Below are positions 34,000 through 39,764 of a stretch of 39,764 bases of DNA, in pieces. The notes beneath the pieces were generated by a model. That model was not told the origin of the DNA and did no database searches. It worked only from the letters and a program-made list of their open reading frames with translations. The number at the start of each line of letters is the position of its first letter. Positions within the stretch are counted from its first letter, which is position 1. Made by a program: the position numbers and the translations under genes. Source of the stretch: Arenimonas sp. (lineage in GTDB: Bacteria; Pseudomonadota; Gammaproteobacteria; Xanthomonadales; Xanthomonadaceae); assembly GCF_022842045.1 (NCBI RefSeq), contig NZ_JALHQI010000023.1, forward strand, positions 1 to 39,764. The letters are read 5' to 3'.

Positions 34000-34034
34000 A
34001 AAAAGACGCGCGCGCCGGTCAGGGCGCGCGCGTC
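34000..34034 (-). terminator. intrinsic terminator or attenuator between pstS and pstC
   Basis: A perfect 12-bp GC stem (34005-34016 with 34023-34034) with a 6-nt loop, read on the minus strand, is followed by TTTTT at 34000-34004. It lies 13 bp past the pstS stop. It probably ends most pstS transcripts and protects their 3' end, so that the binding protein is made in excess over the permease genes. Confidence 0.92.
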
Positions 34035-34047
34035 CGGGGACAACAGA

Positions 34048-35064
34048 TTACTTCAGCGACGCGGCCCAGTAGGCCTTGATCTGCTCGACCAGCGGGGCCG
34101 GCAGCGGCACGTAGCCGAGGTCGGTGGCCTGCTGGGCGCCGTTGGCGTAGGCCCAGGCGAAGAACTCACGCGCCTGGCGGTTGTTCTCGACGTTCTTCGG
34201 GCGCTTGGACAGCAGGGCGAAGTTGGTGGCGGTGATCGGCCAGGCCTGCTCGCCCGGGGCGTTGGTCACGACCAGGAAGAAGTCCTTGGCCTTGGTCCAC
34301 TCGGCGCTCGCGGCGGCGGCCTGGATCGAGGCGTTCGACGGGGTGATGAAGTTGCCGGCGGCGTTCTGCAGCTGGCCGTACGAGACCTTGTTGGTCAGCG
34401 CGTAGGACAGCTCGATGTAGCCGATCGAGCCCTTGATCTGCTTCACGTAGGCGGTCACGCCCTCGTTGCCCTTGCCGCCCACGCCCACCGGCCAGCGCAC
34501 CGAGGTGCCTTCGCCGACCTTGGTCTTCCACTCCGGGCTGACCTTGGACAGGTAGTTGACGTAGTTGAAGGTGGTGCCCGAGCCGTCCGAGCGGTGCACG
34601 ACGGTGATGCGCTGGGTCGGCAGGGTCAGGCCCGGGTTGACCGCGGCGATCGCCGGGTCGTTCCAGTTGGTGATCTTGCCCAGGTAGATGTCGGCCAGCA
34701 GCGGGCCGGTGAACTTGATCTGGCCCGGCTGCACGCCGGCCAGGTTCACGACCGGCACGATGCCGCCCATGACCAGCGGGAACTGCACCAGATTGGAGGC
34801 GGCCAGGTCTTCCGGCTTCAGGGGCGCGTCGGTCGAGCCGAAGTCAACGGTGTTGGCCTTCATCTGGGCGATGCCGCCGCCCGAGCCGATCGACTGGTAG
34901 TTGATGCGGTGGCCGGTGGCGTTGTTGTAGTCGGCCGACCACTTGGACATGACCGGGAACACGAAGGTCGCGCCGGCGCCCGTGATGTCGGCGGCCTGGG
35001 CGGCGGTGGTAAGGCTGGCGGCGAGGGCCAGGGTGGCCAGGCTGCGCTTGAAGTTCTTGAGCAC
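34048..35064 (-). CDS. pstS: periplasmic phosphate-binding protein PstS
   Basis: High-affinity phosphate receptor of the Pst importer. The 338-residue precursor has a signal peptide (cleavage after AQA, residue 24) and starts the mature protein with ADITGAGATFVFPVMSKW. Phosphate-contacting segments are GAGATF, SIGSGGGIAQ, DFGSTDAPL and HRSDGSGTTFNYVNYLS. Conserved ends such as GSIGYIELSYALTN and FFAWAYANGAQQATDLGYVPLP place it in the E. coli-type PstS group. It is preceded by Pho boxes and followed by a terminator-attenuator. Confidence 0.97.
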   Translation of the reverse strand: MLKNFKRSLATLALAASLTTAAQAADITGAGATFVFPVMSKWSADYNNATGHRINYQSIGSGGGIAQMKANTVDFGSTDAPLKPEDLAASNLVQFPLVMGGIVPVVNLAGVQPGQIKFTGPLLADIYLGKITNWNDPAIAAVNPGLTLPTQRITVVHRSDGSGTTFNYVNYLSKVSPEWKTKVGEGTSVRWPVGVGGKGNEGVTAYVKQIKGSIGYIELSYALTNKVSYGQLQNAAGNFITPSNASIQAAAASAEWTKAKDFFLVVTNAPGEQAWPITATNFALLSKRPKNVENNRQAREFFAWAYANGAQQATDLGYVPLPAPLVEQIKAYWAASLK

Positions 35065-35136
35065 GGTAACGACTCCTCGGGATGGATGGCGGCGTCGGAG
35101 GGGGTCCCCCGATGGCGGCCATTACAGGTCGCTTGG

Positions 35137-35176
35137 GTGACAAGCCTGTTGCTCGAACATGACAGGCGTATGACAG
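35137..35176 (-). promoter_or_regulatory. Pho box of the pst operon
   Basis: On the minus strand CTGTCATACGCCTGTCAT (35176-35159) is two perfect CTGTCAT half-sites at the 11-bp spacing PhoB requires. A third, weaker half-site TTGTCAC begins at 35143, exactly 22 bp from the second, on the same helical face. The set lies about 75-110 bp upstream of pstS and predicts induction by phosphate starvation. Confidence 0.9.
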
Positions 35177-35210
35177 TGCCCTCCGGGGTGCCCGGGCGGC
35201 CGTAACCGGG

Positions 35211-35239
35211 CTGTCATCAAAAACACAACGAGCCGTCAC
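35211..35239 (+). promoter_or_regulatory. Pho half-sites for the divergent porin gene
   Basis: On the plus strand CTGTCAT (35211-35217) and CCGTCAC (35233-35239) are 22 bp apart, two PhoB turns, with no good middle repeat. They point toward the porin gene, about 110 bp downstream. Weaker than the pst box but in phase, so PhoB control of the porin is likely. Confidence 0.65.
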
Positions 35240-35348
35240 ATCCCGGGAGCAGCCTGTGCACGCTTAACCGCCCCGTAACGGTCCGGGGCAGGGGCCGTCG
35301 ATCACGGCGCTGCGCCGGACTGAACATTACCTACCAGGAGTTACCGTC

Positions 35349-36659
35349 ATGCGTCTGACCACCTTGGCCGCCGCCGTCGCCCTCGCGATCACTGGCCTCA
35401 GCACCGACACCGCCTTCGCCCAGAACAGCTCGGCCAGCGAGCAGGAAATCGCCGAGCTGCGCGCCCAGGTCGCCGCGCTGATGACGCGCATCGACGACCT
35501 CGAGGCCCGTGACGAAGCCCAGACCGGCATCAACATCGACACCGCCGAGGCCCTCAAGGCCCAGGCCATGACCCAGCCCAAGGTCGAGACCAAGGGCGGC
35601 CTGAAGGTCACCTCGGCCGACAACGCCTTCTCCTTCAGCGTCGGCGGCCGCATCCACTTCGACGGCTACGCCTGGGACCGCGACATCGCCCCCACCACCG
35701 GCACCACCGAGTTCCGCCGCGCGCGCCTGACCCTCGGCGGCACCGCCTGGGGCTGGGAATACAAAATGGAGCAGGACTTCGCCGCGGGCAGCAACCTCGA
35801 TGGCCTGCGCGACCTCTTCATCGCCAAGCAGTTCGGCCCGGGCAAGCTGACCCTCGGCCACTTCAAGCCCTACCGCTCGATGGAGGAGCTGACCAGCTCC
35901 AACGAGATCCTGGTGATGGAGCGCCCGTTCGCCTCGGCCACCGGCCTGTTCAGCGGCCGCCAGTTCCAGCAGGGCGTGGGCTACCAGGTCCAGGGCCTGA
36001 ACTACTCGCTCGGCGCCACCGCCTTCAACCTGCGCGGCGCCGCCAGTTCGCGCACCGAGGGCATGGGCTTCGCCGGCCGCGGCACCTGGGCGCCGATCAT
36101 GAACGGTGACCGGATCCTCCACGTGGGCGGCTGGCTCAGCCACGAGAACGCCAACGCCGGCTCCGGCAACCTGGCCGCTTCGGCCAACTACGCCGGCCGC
36201 CGCGGCCCGTCGCAGACCATCGCCACCACCACCGGCGCCAGCGGTGACTCGGTCGACGCCTACGGCCTCGAGCTGGCCGGCCAGTACGGCCCGCTGTTCT
36301 TCCAGTCCGAGTACGTCACCTCGAGCTTCGGCCAGCCGATCGGCGCGGACCAGGACGTCGAGACCTTCTACGTGCAGGGCAGCTGGATGCTCAACGGCGG
36401 CGTGAAGACCTACAAGCCGGGCACCGGCGTGTTCGGCTCGCCCAAGGTTGGCGAGGACGGCCTGTGGGAGCTGACCGCGCGCTACGACCACATCGAGAAC
36501 AAGGACCTGGTCAACCGCGAGGCCACCTCGATGATCCTGGGCCTGAACTACTACATCAACTCGAACCTGCGCGTGATGTTCAACTACACCCAGGGCGAGA
36601 ACGAAGTGACCGGCGACGAGACCGGCCAGTACGCGATCCGCACGCAGTTCAACTTCTGA
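35349..36659 (+). CDS. phosphate-selective porin (OprP/OprO family)
   Basis: Outer-membrane channel expected to admit phosphate or polyphosphate. The 436-residue precursor has a signal peptide (cleavage after AFA, residue 24) and a short coiled coil (EQEIAELRAQVAALMTRIDDLEARD, about 31-55) as in OprP. The beta-barrel begins SFSVGGRIHFDGYAWD and has FRRARLTLGGTAWGWEYKMEQDF and ISKQFGPGKLTLGHFKP-like AKQFGPGKLTLGHFKP. It ends YAIRTQFNF with the terminal Phe needed for barrel insertion. An AGGAG site precedes the ATG. The divergent pst operon and the Pho half-sites support a phosphate role. OprP and OprO cannot be told apart here. Confidence 0.92.
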   Translation: MRLTTLAAAVALAITGLSTDTAFAQNSSASEQEIAELRAQVAALMTRIDDLEARDEAQTGINIDTAEALKAQAMTQPKVETKGGLKVTSADNAFSFSVGGRIHFDGYAWDRDIAPTTGTTEFRRARLTLGGTAWGWEYKMEQDFAAGSNLDGLRDLFIAKQFGPGKLTLGHFKPYRSMEELTSSNEILVMERPFASATGLFSGRQFQQGVGYQVQGLNYSLGATAFNLRGAASSRTEGMGFAGRGTWAPIMNGDRILHVGGWLSHENANAGSGNLAASANYAGRRGPSQTIATTTGASGDSVDAYGLELAGQYGPLFFQSEYVTSSFGQPIGADQDVETFYVQGSWMLNGGVKTYKPGTGVFGSPKVGEDGLWELTARYDHIENKDLVNREATSMILGLNYYINSNLRVMFNYTQGENEVTGDETGQYAIRTQFNF

Positions 36660-36687
36660 TCCGCTTCAAAAGGGATGGGTTCCCTCG

Positions 36688-36719
36688 GCACCCTCGGCTT
36701 CGGCCGGGGGTGCTTTTTT
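36688..36719 (+). terminator. intrinsic terminator of the porin gene
   Basis: GCACCCTCGGC (36688-36698) pairs with GCCGGGGGTGC (36703-36713), with one G-T wobble, around a TTCG loop, then six T (36714-36719). The end of its T-run overlaps the stop codon of the convergent nth gene at 36718-36720. Confidence 0.93.
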
Positions 36720-37362
36720 ATTCCGGGGGCAGGGTCTTGTCGCGGTAGCGGCAGAGGTCGCGTATCACGCACTGGGGGCAGTCGGGCTTGCGGGCCTTGC
36801 AGACGTAGCGGCCGTGCAGGATGAGCCAGTGGTGGGCGTCCAGGCGGTACTCGGCCGGCACGGCCTTGAGCAGCTTGTCCTCGACCGCGCGCACGGTCTT
36901 GCCCGGCGCCAGGCCGGTGCGGTTCGAGACCCGGAAGATATGCGTGTCCACCGCGATGGTGGGCTCGCCGAAGGCGGTGTTGAGCACCACGTTGGCGGTC
37001 TTGCGGCCGACGCCGGGCAGGGCTTCGAGCGACTCGCGGTCGCGCGGCACTTCGCCGCCGTGCTGCTCGACCAGGATCCGGCAGGCGGCGACCACGTTCG
37101 CGGCCTTGGCGTTGAACAGTCCGATCGTCGAGATGTACTTCTTCAGCCCGTCCTCGCCGAGCGCCAGGATAGCGGCGGGCGTGTTGGCCACCGGGAACAG
37201 TTTGCGCGTGGCCTTGTTCACGCCGACGTCGGTGGCCTGGGCCGACAGCGTCACCGCCACCAGCAGCTCGAACGGGGTCGCGTACTCGAGCTCGGTGGTC
37301 GGTTTCGGATTCAATTCCTTCAGCCGCGCGAACAGCTCGCGGCGCAGCTCCGCCTTCATCAT
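36718..37362 (-). CDS. nth: endonuclease III
   Basis: DNA glycosylase/AP lyase that removes oxidised pyrimidines in base excision repair. The 214-residue length matches E. coli (211). The helix-hairpin-helix LPGVGRKTANVVLN carries catalytic K121, the catalytic Asp is D139 (AVDTHIFRVSNR), and the 4Fe-4S cluster ligands are C188, C195, C198 and C204 (C-x6-C-x2-C-x5-C). The first ATG overlaps the rsxE stop by 4 bp. nth after rsxE is the same order as in E. coli. Confidence 0.97.
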   Translation of the reverse strand: MMKAELRRELFARLKELNPKPTTELEYATPFELLVAVTLSAQATDVGVNKATRKLFPVANTPAAILALGEDGLKKYISTIGLFNAKAANVVAACRILVEQHGGEVPRDRESLEALPGVGRKTANVVLNTAFGEPTIAVDTHIFRVSNRTGLAPGKTVRAVEDKLLKAVPAEYRLDAHHWLILHGRYVCKARKPDCPQCVIRDLCRYRDKTLPPE

Positions 37363-37997
37363 CGCGCGGCCTCCGCGCGGCGCAGGCGCCAGGCCTGGCG
37401 GATCGCCACCAGGGCCGCCAGCACCACGAAGGCGCCGATCGGCAGCACCGCCAGCAGGAAGCCCGGGTAGCCCGGCGCCGCAAACTCCAGCGCCGGCAGC
37501 CCCAGCAGCGCGCCGGCGCCGGCGAACAGGCTGCCTTCGCCCACCAGCTCGCGCACCGCGCCGATCGCCAGCAGCACCCACAGGAAGCCAAGCCCGACCG
37601 CGAAGCCGTCCAGTGCCGCCAGGCCCGGCGAATTCCGCGAGGCGAAGGCCTCGGCCCGCCCCATCAGCGCGCAATTGGTGACGATCAGCGGGATGAACAG
37701 GCCCAGCACCGCGTGCAGTTCCGGCAGCCAGGCGCGCATCGCCAGTTCGATCGAGGTGACGACGGCGGCGATGATCATCACGAAGGCCGGGATGCGGACG
37801 TCGCGACGGGTCAGGCGCCGCACGCTGGCGACCGCGGCATTGGTGCAAGCTAGCGCCAGCACGGTGGCCAGGCCGAGGCCGAGCGCGTTGACCGCGTTGT
37901 TAGAGACCGCCAGCAGCGGGCACAGGCCCAGCAGCTGCACCAGCCCGGTGTTGCCGCTGGACAGGCCGTACTCGAGGATGGCGCGGGGCGAAGTCAT
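37359..37997 (-). CDS. rsxE: electron transport complex subunit RsxE/RnfE
   Basis: Integral membrane subunit of the Rnf/Rsx ion-motive electron-transfer complex, which in E. coli keeps SoxR reduced. The 212-residue protein has about six membrane helices with NTGLVQLLGLCPLLAVSNNAVNALGLGLAT and the conserved LIVTNCALMGRAEAFA, whose Cys lies with that of RnfA in the membrane 2Fe-2S site. It overlaps rsxG and nth by 4 bp each. Confidence 0.95.
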   Translation of the reverse strand: MTSPRAILEYGLSSGNTGLVQLLGLCPLLAVSNNAVNALGLGLATVLALACTNAAVASVRRLTRRDVRIPAFVMIIAAVVTSIELAMRAWLPELHAVLGLFIPLIVTNCALMGRAEAFASRNSPGLAALDGFAVGLGFLWVLLAIGAVRELVGEGSLFAGAGALLGLPALEFAAPGYPGFLLAVLPIGAFVVLAALVAIRQAWRLRRAEAAR

Positions 37998-38665
37998 TGG
38001 GGGCGCGGGGCGTCCGGGGCGGTGGCGATGCGCAGTGTATCGCCGGGCGCGGCGGCCCGGATCTCGTCGCCGTGGCGCTGCATGAAGTCGAGTGCGCGGT
38101 GCACGCCGCGCACCACGGCGCGCGGCGTCACGGTCGCGCCCGCGAACTGGTCGAAGTCGCCGCCGTCCTTGCGCACGGCCCAGCCGGCGGCGGGCGGATC
38201 GCCGAGCGCGCGGCCCTGGAAGCGCGTGATCCAGTCGCTGCGCGTGGCCTCGATGTCGTCACCCAGGCCCGGGGTTTCCCGGTGCGCGGTGACGCGCACG
38301 CCCAGTACCCGGCCATCCGGGCCGATCGCCAGCAGCAGCCGGATCGGGCCGCCGTAGCCGTCGGGTGCCACGGTTTCGAACACCAGCGCACTGGGCGCGC
38401 CGGCGAGCGTGGCGCGGTGCACGGTGGTCGCCTCGTCGCCCAGCCACGCCGGCGCCTGCACCTGCACGGTGTCGGCCAGCGGGTCGTTGTCGTAGCGCGC
38501 CGCCGGCAGCACCACTTCCAGCGCCTGCATGCGCGCGCGCCGCGCGGCGTCGTCGATGCGATCGCGGGTGAGGAAGTAGGTGCCCGCCAGGAGCGCGATG
38601 GCGATCAAAGCCGCCAGCCCCAGCTGCAGGCCCGCGCGCAGCGATTCGCGGGTGGACTCGTTCAC
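37994..38665 (-). CDS. rsxG: electron transport complex subunit RsxG/RnfG
   Basis: Membrane-anchored flavoprotein subunit of Rnf/Rsx. It starts at a GTG (38663-38665) overlapping the rsxD stop (GTGA) and has 223 residues: one membrane helix (about 12-32), then a periplasmic FMN-binding domain. The flavinylation motif is DQFAGATVTPRAVV, where the Thr of GAT carries covalent FMN through phosphoester linkage; the usual preceding Ser is Ala. HRETPGLGDDIE and YGGPIRLLLAIGPDG are family marks. Confidence 0.93.
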   Translation of the reverse strand: MNESTRESLRAGLQLGLAALIAIALLAGTYFLTRDRIDDAARRARMQALEVVLPAARYDNDPLADTVQVQAPAWLGDEATTVHRATLAGAPSALVFETVAPDGYGGPIRLLLAIGPDGRVLGVRVTAHRETPGLGDDIEATRSDWITRFQGRALGDPPAAGWAVRKDGGDFDQFAGATVTPRAVVRGVHRALDFMQRHGDEIRAAAPGDTLRIATAPDAPRPQ

Positions 38666-39708
38666 GGCGCCTTGCCCTCGCCGAAGATGCGCGGACGCGA
38701 ATGGCGATCCAGCCAGGGCGCCGCGCAGTTCATCAGCAGCACCGCGAACGCCACGCCGTCGGGGAAGGCGCCCCAGCGCCGGATCACCAGCGTCAGCACC
38801 GCCACGCCGGCGCCGAACAGCAGGCGGCCACGCGGCGTGGTGCAGCCGCTCACCGGGTCGGTGGCGATGAAGAACGCGGCCAGCACCAGCGCGCCCGAGA
38901 ACACGTGCTGCAGCGGGAAGGGATGCAGGTCGGGGTCGTAGAGCCAGAACGGCAGCGCCACCAGCACCACCGTGCCCAGCGTCGCCACCGGCACCTGCCA
39001 GGGGATGACGCGCTTCCAAAGCAGGAACAGTCCGCCCAGCGCGTAGAAGTTCGCCACCCACTCCCAGCCGCGGCCGCCGAAATCGCCGAACAGCGGCGCG
39101 CCGCGGATTTCGGCCAGGGTCGCGCCTTCCTTGGCCAGCGTGCGCACCGTGTCGAGCGGCGTGGCCTGCGCCAGCATGTCCCAGCGCCACGGCGCGGGCA
39201 GTTCGCCGGTGAGGATGGCGCGCACGGAGTCCATCAGCCCCGGCACCACCAGGGCCGGATCCAGCCCGGCCGGCGGCAGCCACTGCGTGAACGCCCGCGG
39301 GAAGCACAGCACCACCACCGCCACGCCGACCATCGCCGGATTGAACAGGTTGTGGCCCAGCCCGCCATACAGGTGCTTGGCGAAGACGATCGCCGCGAAC
39401 ATGCCGATCGCCGCCACCCACCACGGCGCCAGCGGCGGCAGCGACAGCGCGAACAGCACGGCCGTCAGCGGCGCGCTCAGGTCGCTCAGGAAGGGGCGCA
39501 GCGGCCGTGCCCGCAGCTTCAGCATCGCCGCCTCGAACGCCAGCGCGAAGCCTACCGCCAGCAGCATCTGCACCAGCACGCCGGGCCCGAAGAACCAGGC
39601 GTGCGCGGCGGTGCCGGGCACCAGCGCCAGCAGCACCAGGCCCATCACTTCGCGCACGCTGCGGCGCGCGGGCAGGTGCGGCGCGGGGGCGGTGTCGAAG
39701 GTCTTCAT
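38662..39708 (-). CDS. rsxD: electron transport complex subunit RsxD/RnfD
   Basis: Membrane flavoprotein subunit of Rnf/Rsx with 348 residues and about nine or ten membrane helices. Marks are PFLSDLSAPLTAVLFALSLPPLAPWW, KHLYGGLGHNLFNPAMVG, and the covalent-FMN motif ATDPVSGCTTPRGRLLFG. In the usual enzyme this motif reads SAST or SGAT, and the Thr carries FMN. The ATG overlaps the rsxC stop and the stop overlaps rsxG, so the operon is fully coupled. Confidence 0.95.
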   Translation of the reverse strand: MKTFDTAPAPHLPARRSVREVMGLVLLALVPGTAAHAWFFGPGVLVQMLLAVGFALAFEAAMLKLRARPLRPFLSDLSAPLTAVLFALSLPPLAPWWVAAIGMFAAIVFAKHLYGGLGHNLFNPAMVGVAVVVLCFPRAFTQWLPPAGLDPALVVPGLMDSVRAILTGELPAPWRWDMLAQATPLDTVRTLAKEGATLAEIRGAPLFGDFGGRGWEWVANFYALGGLFLLWKRVIPWQVPVATLGTVVLVALPFWLYDPDLHPFPLQHVFSGALVLAAFFIATDPVSGCTTPRGRLLFGAGVAVLTLVIRRWGAFPDGVAFAVLLMNCAAPWLDRHSRPRIFGEGKAP

Positions 39709-39764
39709 GCGCCGCTGCCGTCGTCGCCGCCGGCGCGGCGGGCGCGGGCGCGTTCGAGCGCGGC
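39705..39764 (-). CDS. rsxC: electron transport complex subunit RsxC/RnfC, C-terminal end
   Basis: Only the last 19 codons and the TGA (39705-39707) are inside the window, encoding AALERARARRAGGDDGSGA. The stop overlaps the rsxD start (ATGA). The call rests on gene order (rsxC precedes rsxD) and on the Ala/Arg/Glu-rich tail typical of RnfC. Confidence 0.75.
   Translation of the reverse strand, partial: AALERARARRAGGDDGSGA

Overview
The window is a high-GC, gene-dense stretch of a gammaproteobacterial chromosome. The order nlpD / yhbY / rlmE-ftsH-folP / miaA-hfq-hflX-hflK-hflC-purA / tRNA-Leu / rnr-rlmB / rsxDGE-nth, very high G+C, GTG and TTG starts and frequent 1-4 bp gene overlaps suggest the Xanthomonadaceae (Lysobacteraceae: Lysobacter, Luteimonas, Arenimonas or relatives). 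I cannot fix the genus from sequence alone.

Layout. (1) 1-4729: end of an NlpD-type amidase activator, a Mth938-like protein, YhbY, then rlmE-ftsH-folP. (2) 4849-5925: a complete AlkB-type alkane monooxygenase placed convergently between folP and miaA. (3) 6023-13034: miaA, hfq, hflX, hflK, hflC, a terminator, purA and a subclass B3 metallo-beta-lactamase. (4) 13068-15143: a TPR-sulfotransferase fusion; then tRNA-Leu(CAG) with its own promoter and terminator. (5) 15443-18941: rnr-rlmB-small membrane protein. (6) 18943-23878, minus strand: ECF sigma factor, HvfA (a secreted peptide with eleven EGxCG motifs), HvfB (MNIO/DUF692), HvfC (DUF2063), a DoxX-family protein, RNase T and cysteine synthase. 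This MNIO-dependent RiPP metallophore cluster is the most interesting system here. (7) 23964-26567, minus strand: arsR-GAPDH-arsJ, which exports 1-arseno-3-phosphoglycerate. (8) 26647-30548: gcvP under a tandem glycine riboswitch, with an overlapping alpha/beta hydrolase gene. (9) 30614-36659: the Pho block, pstS-pstC-pstA-pstB-phoU, and a divergent OprP/OprO porin, with PhoB boxes facing both ways in the shared intergenic region. (10) 36718-39764: nth and the end of the rsx/rnf operon.

How the parts work together. Two neighbouring operons (hvf and ars) look like metal or metalloid stress modules. The pst/porin block moves phosphate from outer membrane to cytoplasm. The ftsH-hflKC pair encodes the membrane protease and its SPFH regulator on either side of the miaA-hfq-hflX RNA and ribosome genes. 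Most real genes are tightly packed and no gene-free stretch exceeds 300 bp. I saw no transposase, integrase or CRISPR array.
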